A DNA stretch of 64,000 nucleotides from Spodoptera frugiperda. Its lineage: Eukaryota > Arthropoda > Insecta > Lepidoptera > Noctuidae. A program made the translations under genes and the position numbers. The first letter of the stretch is position 1. Every line of letters begins with the position of its first letter. This document shows, piece by piece, positions 10,105 through 21,273 of this stretch. The notes below the pieces were generated by a model. The model saw nothing but the letters and a program-made list of their open reading frames with translations. It searched no databases and was not told where the DNA came from. The stretch covers positions 9,114,001 to 9,178,000 of the forward strand of contig NC_064213.1 in NCBI RefSeq assembly GCF_023101765.2, read 5' to 3'.

Positions 10105-11590
10105 TCGATTTTGCCTTTTCGAAAAAAAAGCGATAATTACCTTTAAACGTGGTCTTGGGTTCGATACGTAGAATTTCGGAAATTTTTTAAGGTTTTTTGT
10201 CCAAGAAAGGTATTGGTAATTGAGTTATAATAGAGGTTACAAATGAGGATAAAATTATGTAAGTACATAATATAGTATTATCGCGCCTGTCATCTTCCAA
10301 AGAGCTGAGCAGATGAGTGGAGTAGCTCTACTCCTCATCATCTTTATAGCTAGCCAAGAAAATTCCTTTTTAAGACCCAAAAGGGAATTCGTTAGTTATA
10401 GACTAAATAAGTGTATCTTATTATGTATATTTAACACTAAAAGGATTTCTTAATAAATATGACTGAGACGCATCTAGTGAGACTTGTTTAAAAAAATGTT
10501 CTATGCTTTTCTTATCACTAATCAGTCGTAACATAGAAGTAATTAGATATGGATTACTGTTACATCTTTATACTAAGATTTCCTGATCGATTATACCCTT
10601 TATTGTATTAAAATAAACTATACGGTGGGATTTCCATTCAAGATCAATGTCAAAACAATTTGCTTCTAAAATGACAATTGGCAATCGTCTAACAAACACA
10701 AAAAAGAAAGAAAAAAAAAGAAAATAACACTTCACTAACAAAAATAATCCTTAATAACACTGATTTAAAACACTTTTTCCCACAGAAAACTTTAAACGTT
10801 CTTTTTTTTTTAAATACTATTTCGCGGGTTTTCTATAACGGTTTGATACGACGTATCGTACCTGTGCCCTGTCCAATACTGGCCGTAATACAGTAATGTT
10901 ACACATTTTGAATTGCGAACCGCGAAGGATTGCTGTCACTATGCAGTTGAATGACAGAAGGCCAAATTATGGTGACGCTAATACGGTAGGCGATGCTCGA
11001 TAAATAATGAATGAGTATGATATTATAAAGTGGTTGCTGTTTGATATTAGATTTAGTTGTATATGGTGACTGTATTAATTAGTGAGCAGATAAAATAATG
11101 ATGTTCTGTTCTGCTTAATAAGTTTTATATGAAGTATTGAGTCTAAATAACTTCAGAAAGATCAAACAAAAAAGACATTTATTTCGCAAGCCGCTAAATA
11201 TTCGGAACAAACCTTCTTAAAACTTGTTTGTTATACTTTAATGTGTACTCTTTGACGTATTTTACCTGCGTCTCGTTTTAAAGTAATAACCAATACGTCA
11301 GCATGTCGTAAGAAGTAAGACGCGACTTTTAATAACTGCAATTAATCCCATAAACAATTTCAAGTAGGTACAAAATTCACCCTTGTTAACCTTTCTTTAA
11401 AACAAGTAAATCGTAACCTTGTAATACTTGGAGAAAATAATAATAAATTATTAACATTAATCAAAATAATTATGGTAACGTGACCTTGACATTGAAGTCA
11501 GTAATAAATTGTACAAAAATATGCTATTAAAAGTAAATAGGTACGTAGGAAAATTAATAAAAAAGGAATTCACATTATTACTCGACTGAA
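10105..11590. other. AT-rich non-coding DNA
   Basis: No gene or recognisable repeat seen over about 1.5 kb. Confidence 0.3.
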
Positions 11591-11797
11591 TCTATACTTA
11601 TAATATTATAAAGCTGAAGAGTTTGTTTGTTTGATTGTTTGTTTGAACGCGCTAATCTCCAGAACTACTGGTCCGATTTGAATAATTCTTTTTGTGTTGA
11701 ATAGTGCATTTATCGAGGAAGGCTATAGGCTATAAAACATGACGCTATGACCAATAGGAGCCAGGCAGAGCGGGTGAAACCGCGCGGAAGTAGCTAG
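11591..11797 (+). mobile_element. Non-autonomous Helitron (207 bp)
   Basis: Starts TCTATACTTATAATATTATA directly after an A and ends CTAG directly before a T, the A|TC...CTRR|T arrangement of Helitrons. The interior has GTTTGTTTG repeats, ACTACTGGTCCGATTTG and a terminal GAAACCGCGCGGAAG. Inverted copies of the same family lie at 26.2, 28.3 and 36.7 kb. Confidence 0.7.
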
Positions 11798-11890
11798 TAT
11801 TATATATTTACAGTTTCAAATTAGGTACCTATTAAGGTTTGATATAATCATGGCAGCTGTATTTCCTCGAAGGATAACCAAAAGTATAAT

Positions 11891-12039
11891 ATCCCTATAT
11901 TAAAAAAAAAATGTTGCTGTTAGTTAGTCTCACTAAAACTCGAAAACGGCTGGACCGATTGGGTTAATTTTGGTCTTAAATTATTTGTGCAAGTCTCATG
12001 TCATGTTTGAGGCGGTACGAAGTTTGCCGAGTCAGGTAG
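11891..12039 (+). mobile_element. Non-autonomous Helitron-like fragment
   Basis: Contains TTAGTCTCACTAAAACTCGA and ends TTTGCCGAGTCAGGTAG before T. A closer copy of the same family is at 49430-49601, with identical internal words and a CTAG end. The CTRR-type end supports a Helitron. Confidence 0.5.
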
Positions 12040-12349
12040 TAAGAAATGAAAAACAACAGTTTGGCAGATACTAACCCAATTGTAGATTGTGAATTTTTTT
12101 CCTAATTAGGTTTGATTGATAGGTTTGAAACATACATAATCTTTTTAATTAAAATCTTTTTCTTAATTCTTTAATACCTGCCTCGTCTATATACTACATA
12201 ATATGTATAAAGTCGTTGGCTAGGAAACGATTACTTGCAATTATTTAATTACGTCATTGAGGTCGTTTCTAATCGATTATATGCAGCGAAGAAAAAAAGT
12301 TACTTATGATATAAGAGTTGGGGATATTTTGTTAGATAGTTATTTAGTT

Positions 12350-12660
12350 TTTTTTTTATGGTATAAGCCGATAAACTAGCAGACGGATCACCTGATGGTA
12401 AGCAATCGTCGCCGCCCATGGACACCCGAAACACCAGAGGCGTTACAAGTGCGTTGCCAGCCTTTTGGGGGTTGGGAATTTAAGGGTTGTTGGGGAATCG
12501 GGGATTGGGAAGGGGTATAATTGAGCCTCCAGTAACCTCGCTCACAAAACGAAATATAACGCAAGCGTTGTTTCACGTCGGTTTTCTATGAGGCCGTGGT
12601 ATCACTCGTTATTCGTGCCGGCCTATTCGTGTCGAAGCATGACTCTCACATACTTTAGAT
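12350..12660 (+). repeat. Dispersed SINE-like repeat, family R3 (longest copy)
   Basis: Starts TTTTTTTTATGGTATAAGCC and contains CACCTGATGGTAAGCAATCG, GGCGTTACAAGTGCGTTGCC and a GC-richer 3' part with GAGGCCGTGGTATCACTC and GTGCCGGCC. The last part is absent from the shorter copies. Confidence 0.65.
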
Positions 12661-12898
12661 CCTTAGATACTATGTATGTGTATGAAGTGTTCAATTCTAG
12701 TTATTGTAAATATAGGAACTTGGCAGAAATTGCATCGTCATGCATATTATTCGATGACACATTAAATGACATTGATGTACTGCTGTTTATTTTAATACTA
12801 CCATTGCAAACTAGATTGTTGTAGATCCAATCATTGCGATGGTTTTTATTGTTTTTCCTGTTGCTATATATGAAGATGAAAAATCAAGTTATTAAATA

Positions 12899-13073
12899 CT
12901 AGCTTCTGCCAGCAACTTATTCTGCGTTTCCGTGGAATAAAAAAAGTATCCTATCACTTAAGTCAGCTCATACCCTGTCTGTATACCAAATTTTATCAAA
13001 ATCCGTTCAGTAGTTTCAGCGTTATTGACGGACAAATATCCAAACTTCCATATTTATAATGTACTGTAGTGTA
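12899..13073 (-). mobile_element. Non-autonomous Helitron-like element
   Basis: Plus-strand start CTAGCTTCTGCC (inverted CTAG end), interior AAATCCGTTCAGTAGTTTCA and GACGGACAAATATCC, ending near TTATAATGTAC. These are the usual words of minus-oriented Helitron relatives elsewhere in the window. Confidence 0.5.
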
Positions 13074-13209
13074 ATTACTCATTATTACTTTTTCTTAGCT
13101 GCATCATAAGTAGCTTTGGTTAAGGTTGGCAAGAAAGCCTTTTGTATTTTCAGTCTGGTAAAATATTGAATTTTACTTTTGTACTATCTTGGTCCATTTG
13201 TTACTTTTT

Positions 13210-13625
13210 TCCATAAAATTTAAAATTTAAAAAACCCCCGACATAAAATCTTAATTTCCCTTTAAAAAGTAAAAAATAATAAAAGAAACTTAATCTTAAA
13301 GTACCTAAGATTTATGTACTAATAATTCTAAAAAATACGTTTCGTTGGGGGACCGCTCCTAATTATTTCTTACTTATCTACGATTTGTTCATAAGTATCA
13401 CATGCTTGGTGTTACATTAAAGTAATTCGATGTTTAAGTATAACGCAGAAAATAGAAATATAGCGGTGTGCAGTCCGTATTCATGCGGTCCCCCAACGAG
13501 ACGTCTTTTTTTAGAATTATTAGTACATTCTTAGGTACTTTAAGATTAAGTTTCTTTTATTATTTTTTACTTTTTAAAGGGAAATTAAGTTTTTATGTCG
13601 GGGGTTTTTTAAATTTATTTTTTTA
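13210..13625. repeat. Long inverted repeat (foldback element)
   Basis: The segment 13228-13360 (AAACCCCCGACATAAAATC, TTTCCCTTTAAAAAGT, CGTTTCGTTGGGGGACCGC) recurs inverted at about 13482-13613, separated by about 120 bp. Arms are about 130 bp with few differences, giving a foldback or MITE-like structure. No coding capacity. Confidence 0.7.
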
Positions 13626-13974
13626 TTTTATACTTTTTATTGGTAGGTTAGGTTAATTTGGACTTAATTTATTACATATACTTACTATAATTTCGATTCT
13701 TGTTAAGGTAAAGATTACATCTAAGGTCAAGCTCATTCGCTTTTATTTTTTTTTGACTTATTAATTACTAGTTTTTGTTTCTATAAGTAGGCTAAAGATT
13801 ACATTGGTGCAAGATGAAATTTTTGTTTATAATAAAACGTTAAATTAAAAATTTTATATTTTTGTTATTAAATTTTTAATTTTATTTTTATTAACTTTTT
13901 TAATTTTTTATTTATTTTTGTTAATATGTACGAAAAAATAATATCTTTCAATATCTTCTTTCAGTGCGGTTTAA

Positions 13975-14158
13975 TTTGAGACCCCATCCCAGTATATTTG
14001 CAGACCTTCGGTTAATCTCCCCACTTTCACCGCCCATAACTTTAAAACGGCTCAACCGATTTTCATCAAACATGTCTAAGAACACTCGCACATAAGTCCC
14101 CTTTCATAAGAAAAAAACTAAATTGAAATCACTGCATCCGTTCGGGAGTTATGATGCC

Positions 14159-14213
<55 letters not shown>

Positions 14214-14255
14214 CGGCAAACTTATAACACCCCTCTTTTTGCGTCGGGGGTTAAA
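13975..14255 (+). repeat. Dispersed repeat with a GACA microsatellite
   Basis: Contains AAACGGCTCAACCGATTTTC, then CCGTTCGGGAGTTATGATGC, an approximately 55-bp run of (GACA)n at 14158-14212, and ends GCGTCGGGGGTT. The last words echo the CCCCCGAC ends of the foldback at 13.2-13.6 kb. Confidence 0.55.
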
Positions 14256-15480
14256 AAATAAACATTCATTTATTAGCCGTATAAAAATCATCCAAGAATA
14301 ATATAAGAAGGGCATTTTATATGTTCGAAATGGAACTGCTGACAATGTATCTGTTCAGCAAGGTCAGGTCACGCGTCTATGTAAAAAAATCGAGTAAAAA
14401 TCACGTGAAAGTTGCGACTTGTGATCGATTGCGGAAATTGTTTATTTATAAATAATTTTGTTTTTATCTTCACATTTCGTATTACAAGGACGAATTACTG
14501 CTGTTTACTGTTACTGGCAATAATACTTAGTTTACTGGTAATTAAAACGAAACATTTACGAAATTGGGATGCTTATAGTCTTGTGTGTAATTAGGCTTTT
14601 GTTCGTACAACAGGACCAAACAAATGTAAACATTTTATATAATGAAGTTCAGAAGGAGACGACATTATACAGCTACTTAATATAATTTGTGTTTTTTTTG
14701 TCAACAAAAGTTTAAACACCATCAGATAAATGTAAGTAGCAAAGTCAAAGTTAAAGCATTTATTTCAATTAATCCTTTAACTGCCATCAGAAAACTGTTG
14801 AAGGCAAATGCTCCTAACGAGAGAGACCTCCCTCCTCCTTAATTAGGCACTTTTAAAACCTCAAATTGAATTGTTCGTCGGTCTGTCTATCAGTGAAGCT
14901 AGGTGCTCGTTCCAACGTGTAGCTTCGAATGGGGAAGAACAAGCAAGAAACTCAGTTGATGCTCTTTAAAAAAAATCTTTACCTACAATCTCACTGATAC
15001 ATTATTTGATCCTTTACCGATTTTGAAAAGTAATTACATAGCAAACTGTTTTATTATATGTATGTCCTTTTTTTCTCAAGTTTCATTAGAAGAATCATTA
15101 TTGATGACCTGATGTATCATCATTACTTTTATTTATTATTTTTATTCTACGGTTCTTATACATTTTCCGTAATCATTTCCTGGTATTTTCTACCTTTTTA
15201 CCTTAAGAAATAATCTTAAGGAAAAACATGACTTCCTTGCTAGGTCATAAGAGATAATACCTATGTAGATCTACGTATATATTCCTTTTTAAGGAATACA
15301 GCAAGCAAAATGAAAGCCATGCAATGTTTACTTATCTTGATATTGAGATCGTAGTCAACATTTATTTAGTAAACTAGGTAGTAAGAAAAGGTGGAAAGAT
15401 TATGTGAACGATTGTTATCAAAGAATGCATGTGTTGGTAGGATGACATAATTATGATAGAGGAGAATTGAAAAATAAACC
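14256..15480. other. AT-rich non-coding DNA
   Basis: No gene or recognisable repeat seen. Confidence 0.3.
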
Positions 15481-15481
15481 A

Positions 15482-15603
15482 TTTTTTGTATGTTATAGGC
15501 TAGTAAACGAGCAATCGGCCATGGACACTCGCAACACCAGAGGCGTTACAAGTGCTTTGCTGACTTTTTGAGTGTTAGGAATTAAAGGGCTGTTGAGGAA
15601 TCT
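15482..15603 (+). repeat. Dispersed SINE-like repeat, family R3 (short, diverged)
   Basis: Shares CCATGGACACTCGCAACACC and GGCGTTACAAGTGCTTTGC with the copy at 12.4 kb. Truncated at both ends. Confidence 0.55.
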
Positions 15604-15634
15604 CTCTCGAAGTTTAAAAGATTTTTATAGCAGA

Positions 15635-15814
15635 CTAGCAAACACGGCGAACTCCGTTTCGCTACCAATGTTAAATTTTTCCTGAATTTTCTTATGCTAT
15701 AAACCTCACGGAGCCCGAAACCTTTCCAACGAATGCAAAACCGTGGAAATCAGTTGGTGCGTTCTGGAGTTATAGTGTCAGGAAGGAAAACCGGACTTAT
15801 TTTTATATTATAGA
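15635..15814 (-). mobile_element. Non-autonomous Helitron-like element (180 bp)
   Basis: Plus-strand CTAG at 15635 preceded by A, and TATAGA at the other end followed by T. This is the reverse complement of an A|TCTATA...CTAG|T element. Interior includes GGCGAACTCCGTTTCGCTAC. Confidence 0.6.
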
Positions 15815-16099
15815 TAGGTACATTTATTCCGTGTATTTGTTTCATTTTCCAATTAAAATAAACAGAATAAAAAAACTGACATCTTACTTTTCCAGAAAAC
15901 TACGTTGCTATGTTGATTAATAATTAAAAAAATCTGTAGTAGATATACAAATATTTTGTTAATATTTAAACCTAAATACACATGAACAATCTTATCTTGT
16001 AACTATGTTGTTTTCTGTGATATACAGAGGCGGTAGGCCGTAGATGATTATGTTTTTAAAAAATAATTTACATAGGAATTTAGGTATTTTTTGTGTCCA

Positions 16100-16300
16100 C
16101 AATCGGGTGTCCCAGAAAGTGTTTGTTGTGTACATAAGCCCATATGTTTTGAGATTCCAAGTTTTGTCGCCAATCCGCATTGAACAAGCCTGGTGATTGC
16201 CAACCCGCATTGAGCAAGCGTGGTGATTAACGCCCAAACCTTCTCCATGCGAGAAGAGGCCTTTGGTCAGCAGTGGCCACTTATAGGCTGTTGATGTGTG
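16100..16300 (+). repeat. SINE-2 tail with internal duplication
   Basis: Contains two copies of a CCRCATTGARCAAGC / GGTGATT word, then CTTCTCCATGCGAGAAGAGG and GGCCACTTATAGGCTG. This matches the 3' part of the SINE at 16.9-17.2 kb. Confidence 0.6.
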
Positions 16301-16897
16301 GTGTGATGTACATACTCTATAAGGTGCGAAGTTTAGATACCAGTTGTATCTCATTATATTAAAATAACATTGAGATGATGAATTTTTGGAAACTACTGGC
16401 TACTGTACCTATACTTATTTCTAAAATTTGTTATAGGTACTTACTTGTTTTATTCAATAGTTATTTTTCTCCCACTCGTTGTTGTCGTCTGCTTTCGTAG
16501 CAAGGCACAGTTTATAAAGAGGAGACTCTTTGTATTTGCAAACATAGGTTATGTGTGTGAGTATTCTTAGCTTTTATTATTTTTTGAAAACAAACATAAA
16601 CATTAACATTATTCTACTTAAAATGTTTGAACATGTTTAAATAGATCCACATACAATTTAGTGGTACACATATTTTAAAACGAGTTATATTTCTGGCATT
16701 TCTTTATTGGATATTACTATTTTGTAGTATTTATTTATTAGTTATCATTACATAGATTTTGTAAACAATTTGTATCTACGATTTCAATGTTATTGTGACA
16801 TAAGGAATGAACTCTGTGGTCCAATCTTTTGTCTATTGATCGTAGAATTTAAAAAGAAGGTTTTATATAGTTTTACGTTCCTTTACGTTGTTTGTAT

Positions 16898-17189
16898 GTC
16901 GTGGTTGTCTGGAGGCTTAAGACTTCTTATGAGAGTGCGGGTTCAAAACCTACCAACGGCAAGTACCAATATGACTTGTTCCGAATTATATTATGTACTT
17001 TCTAAGATTATTTAGACACCACTGACTAACGGTGAAGGAAAACATCGTGAGAAAACCTGGGCTTATAATTTCTCATTATGAGTTTGAAATCGTCAACCCG
17101 CATTGAGACAGGGTGGCAATTAATGCTTAAACCGTCTCCGTGTGAGAAGAGGCCTTTGGTAAGCAGTGGTCACTTATAGGCTGATGATG
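16898..17189 (+). repeat. SINE-2, tRNA-derived (near full length)
   Basis: Starts GTCGTGGTTGTCTGGAGG. Promoter-like words: an A-box-like region, then GTGCGGGTTCAAAACC as a B-box-like region. Tail words: CAACCCGCATTGAGACAGG and ACTTATAGGCTGATGATG. The 3' (GATGATG) end is typical of SINEs mobilised by LINEs with GAT tails. Confidence 0.65.
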
Positions 17190-18600
17190 TTACATTGTCT
17201 GTTGTGTTGTTACTTAAAAGCTTATAATTTGATTCTATTGTATTGTTGGTTGAGCGCTTGAGCAAGGAACTTCAGCATTCACTCGGGGGTTCTTCAAAAT
17301 ACGTCTATTACACACAGAGCCCGATAAAAAGTGTACCTAAGTAATAACAAAATATAAATAATACATACATTTTTGCAACAATAATGAACTGATTTTATCA
17401 TTACAATGACTTCATGTCTATGACTTGTGATACCTGTATCCCTGTAGGTGTCTACTGTCGCAGAATAGATAAAAAAGTTCGCGCCAAAAATTACGTCATT
17501 TGACAGTTTATTAAAAAAAAAACACTGAGTAAGATGACAAGCGAGATAACTTGTCATAACGTTGTTAATTTTTAAACTGATCAGTATTTCACATTTTTTT
17601 GTAACATAGCGTACTTGTTTCAATAAGTAAGAAGGTATCGAAAATTCTTTATTATTACTTTTGTCATACATTGATTGCCAAAAGTCATGTAGGTAGGTAC
17701 AATTTATTTTTGAATTTTGAAAACCTATTTATTATGATTGAAAACGGCTGAAAGGTTGGGGATGAAATAGGGAACGAGATTAGATTATGGTCTGGAATAA
17801 CACGTTGGTTATCCAATTGCAACACGGGCAAAGCAAGTTATGTTATAACATTTAAATACAATAATACGTACCATAAATATATTTCCGAAACTTCAGTGCC
17901 ATCTATGTGCGAATGATTGTACTATTTATGTAGGCTGCCTCTTTATAGTACGTCCTATTTTGTGTAGAGGTCGCTTTACACAATTATAATAATGTAGTTT
18001 TATTGAAGTTGTTTTTTTATCGAGAATATTATAAACTTTTCCATAAAAGATTAGGTTAGGATTATTCTAGTTAAAACAGAATTTGTATAAAATGAAACTT
18101 ATATAATATGCACACCTTGAACTTAAGGTAGCGTACAATATTTTTACAGCTGATATAAGTACTATTAAAATCTTCACGCTAATCAATTAGTACCTTCCAT
18201 TAAGAAATCATTAGCATTGACTATGAAAAGAGGCTCTTTATATCAAGCGGCCAGTATATCTTGGAACACGGTAAAACTACTAACAAGGCAAGACCTCTGC
18301 TCTCGTAAAGTCTAAGGTTAGGGTTAGTAAATGGCACTGAAAGGTCTTGTCATACTGGACATAACGATTATAAAGGACAAAGGATTCTTTGTTATTGTTA
18401 TCATGAACTTTACTGTTAATAAAATTTTGTTTTAAAGCTGAATTTTTAGATGAAAAGGTAATAAAAAATTTCGATCTTGTCTTTACAGTCTTATCAGATC
18501 ATGAGAGTGGTGTTCTTAATATGGATGTAGTAAGAGTTGAAGCAACTATGCCTATATGTTTTATAAGAGACCTGTAAGGATCCCTCATAAATTTGGAAAA
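17190..18600. other. AT-rich non-coding DNA
   Basis: No supported gene. A minus-strand open frame of about 125 codons exists at 17294-17671, but it is AT-driven, lacks domains and I do not annotate it. Confidence 0.3.
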
Positions 18601-18604
18601 AAAA

Positions 18605-18772
18605 ACTTAACAAAGAGACGAATATCATCTAATGACTTCTTCCGCCTTGAGCGAGGCGAGAGGGAGTGTCAGACTCTTACTGACTAAAAACCACCCCTTT
18701 CCTACTCCTGCTTTTTGAGCCAGAGCCCCGGTAACACGCTAGGTAGTCCACAGAACTCCGTTTACAGCTCTG
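18605..18772 (-). repeat. R1-clade LINE 3'-tail fragment
   Basis: Plus-strand reading AATGACTTCTTCCGCCTTGA, GAGGGAGTGTCAGACTCTTA, GACTAAAAACCACCCC matches the 3' UTR of the R1-clade element at 21.2-24.5 kb in the same orientation. The A-rich tail side is at the left. Confidence 0.7.
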
Positions 18773-18815
18773 AATTAGATGGGACGAGGGAAAAGGGGTG
18801 TCCATTGTACAGTGA

Positions 18816-18868
18816 CATTACGTGCTAAAATCTGCCTACCACTTCGGGGATAAAAGGCGTGACGATAT
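18816..18868 (+). repeat. SINE-1 tail fragment
   Basis: CATTACGTGC...CTTCGGGGATAAAAGGCGTG is the 3' end of the tRNA-derived SINE-1 family seen complete at 50.6-50.9 kb. Confidence 0.6.
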
Positions 18869-19386
18869 TGGATTTCAAACTTCTCGTAGTTATAAGTTAT
18901 AAGCGATTCTATTATCTTGTCCCAACACGTCCATTAAATAGTTTGAATAATTTATTTAATGTTGTTTCCGTACGAAACTGAAGTAAGAAGCAAGGCCGGT
19001 CAAACTAACGACTCGTGAATAAGTAAATAACTTCATGTTGTATGTTTAAAATTAAATCACTGCATTAATATTGTGTAAGTTTGTTCACAAGTCATTGTGA
19101 TTACATTACAGTACTTTGTTATTTATTTAAACTTTACTAAGGTAAGCCTCCACAGGCCCGCTTCATACGCAGCCTTTAAACTATTCCTTATTAACTAACG
19201 ATTTTGTACAGAAAACAATTGCTAAGGACTGGGTTAATTAAGAATTAAAGTACTCTATGTACGGCAGATAGAGTTTTATTCAATTTTTGCTAGTTATTAT
19301 TAAATTAAAGATTGCAAAAGGAAGAGATTCTTAATTTGTTTGGTAGTTAATGTGCGTTTTGCATTGGACATACATACATACGTGTA

Positions 19387-20295
19387 TAGGGATTGCAATC
19401 CGGTATCATTTTCAATCCGGCCGGATTTCACCGGATTGATGCTAATCCGGCCGGATCCGTCCGGATCCGTCCGGATTTTAAATTTACTTAGAACCTAGTA
19501 TTTGGTGGTTTTTAGTTTTGATAATAATGTATAAAAAGAAAATAAAATACCTTTTTTTATATTTTTTGGTATTAATTGTAATTTTTGGTACTATTTGTAT
19601 TAAATCAAATTTAAAATTATGAAACTATTTTTAATAATAAAGTAATCAGTCTGACTCTCACTTATTGCTGTACCTATTTATGTAAGTATCTGAAAGTACT
19701 TAAGTAATAATAATACTATTAAACTCTTATTAATAATCTACACAGTTATATAACAAAACAGTCTTTTAAATTTGTACTTATAAAATCAACAACTTCAGTT
19801 CATAATACTAAGAAACAAAACAAGAAGCATTTATTTTTTGCAATGCAAAATTTAAATGAAAATTATTTCTGTGCCTGAAAAAACGATCTAAGAAAACAAA
19901 TAGTGTATATTGTACTGTCTCCTAGTCTGCTTCTGATGGCACTACAAATATAACCTGCGGCAGAAAAGGCCCTTTCTGCCTCTACACTGGTTGGCCTAAT
20001 CGCCATCAAGTAACTGTAGATCAGCAAAATGTGTTTTCCTTTTACTCCTTCTACTTCATACGCAGTAATTTCTTTTTTAAGTATTTTCTCTCGGCAATAA
20101 TGACATGGAATCAGAATCGGCATTGGAATCTATATTTTCGTCTGCTGTTTCTGTCACATTTTCATCGCGTTCGCGTATTTTTTGCTTTACCGGATCCGCC
20201 ACCGGATCCGGCGCCGACTCACCGGATCCGGTAGGTCCAAAACCACGCCGGATCCGCCGGATTACCGGATCCGCCGGACCGGATTGCAATCCCTA
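19387..20295 (-). mobile_element. hAT transposon, internally deleted, with CCGGATCC subterminal repeats
   Basis: A 909-bp element with ends TAGGGATTGCAATCCGG and its inverse, flanked by 8-bp duplications (TACGTGTA at 19379-19386, TATGTGTA at 20296-20303; one mismatch). The outer 100 bp at each end hold repeated CCGGATCC words (two on the left, five on the right) plus CCGGCCGG. The interior carries the C-terminal hAT dimerisation region of a transposase on the minus strand. The 8-bp duplication, TAGGG ends and the domain all agree with hAT. Confidence 0.85.
19863..20123 (-). pseudogene. hAT transposase C-terminal dimerisation domain remnant
   Basis: Minus-strand frame with PTSVEAERAFSAAGYICSAIR followed by a Ser-Arg-Leu-Gly-Asp segment. 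This is the hAT C-terminal signature, where families have P(A/T)SxxxERxFSxAGxxxxxxRxxL. The N-terminal BED finger and the DDE core are missing, and the upstream acidic segment (DENIDSNADSDS) lies in another frame, so there is at least one frameshift. A non-functional remnant inside a deletion derivative. Confidence 0.8.
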
Positions 20296-20356
20296 TATGT
20301 GTAGTATTTAGTACCCTTTATTTTAATAAAGGCTTATAATAATTATATTATAGGCA

Positions 20357-20540
20357 GTCAAACCCAATTCACCCCTTCCCAATCTTCCCAATCACGATTC
20401 CCGAACAACAACCCTAAATTCCTAACCCCCAAAAAGCCGGCAACGCACTTGTAACGCCTTTGGTGTTTCAAGTATCCATGGGCGGCGGCGATTGCTTACC
20501 ATCAGGTAATCCGTCGGCTCGTTTCCGGCTTATTTCATAA
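20357..20540 (-). repeat. Dispersed SINE-like repeat, family R3 (inverted)
   Basis: Plus-strand CAACGCACTTGTAACGCC and GATTGCTTACCATCAGGTAA are reverse complements of the words in the 12.4-kb copy. Confidence 0.65.
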
Positions 20541-20884
20541 GCAAAAAACTATACCTGCTTATAACTAAAATACTTCTAAATCGAACTTACCCTCGAAAGC
20601 AGTGTTTTTTGGTCGACTCCCGCGCATCGGTGACCGTCATGCTATGTATCGTCATGGTTCAGGCTGCAACAATAACATTTACATACTTAGATTAATTTAT
20701 TTATACAGTGTGTTAGAAAAGACCTGTCTTTAAGACCGTTTACCTTAGTAGGCGGTAATATTATGTAAACGTTGATGTGCGTCTAGAATGAAATAGGTAT
20801 GTAAAAAGGAATCACACATATATGCGAAATATTATTCAATCAATGATTTATCCTTTTTTCATTTGACTAGTTTTTAAAACACAC

Positions 20885-21236
20885 AGCTGTGTACTTTTTT
20901 TTTAATTTGATGGGTCGACGTTTGGCCGCTATCTCACCTGATGGTAAGTGATGATGCGGCCTACGACGTCTGCCCATAAGCAACCTATACGAGTGTATTT
21001 GGGCTTTGAAGACACCCAGGTTATACCCATCAGGAAACACAGACTCCGGCAAGGAGTTCCACTCCCTAGCAGTTCGCACATGGAAGTTAGAAGCGAAGTG
21101 CTTCGTGCGAGTGGGTGGGATATCTACCATGAAACGGTGACGCCTCGCCGATTGTCTTGTGGTTCGAAGATGGAAAGGACTAGGGGAATCAAATTGTGCA
21201 ATTCCCCCGCACACTCTCCGAAATGTATCCGGTACT

Positions 21237-21239
<3 letters not shown>
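20885..21239 (-). pseudogene. Non-LTR retrotransposon C-terminal fragment
   Basis: Minus-strand frame containing HFASNFHVRTAREWNSLP, then ESVFPDGYNLGVFKAQI. This is the [RK]xAxxWNSLPxxVFPxxYNLxxFK type end of LINE ORF2 proteins, followed by a short 3' UTR and an A-rich tail (poly-T on the plus strand near 20895). It is 5'-truncated, and the poly-A tail of the neighbouring R1-clade element abuts it at about 21240. Confidence 0.65.

Positions 21240-21273
<34 letters not shown>

Noticed and set aside
14158..14212. Regular GACA array considered as a CRISPR or other structured array
   Set aside because: Simple tetranucleotide microsatellite without spacers; no CRISPR array anywhere in the window.
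17294..17671. 125-codon minus-strand open frame
   Set aside because: AT-driven composition, no domain, no promoter or splice support.
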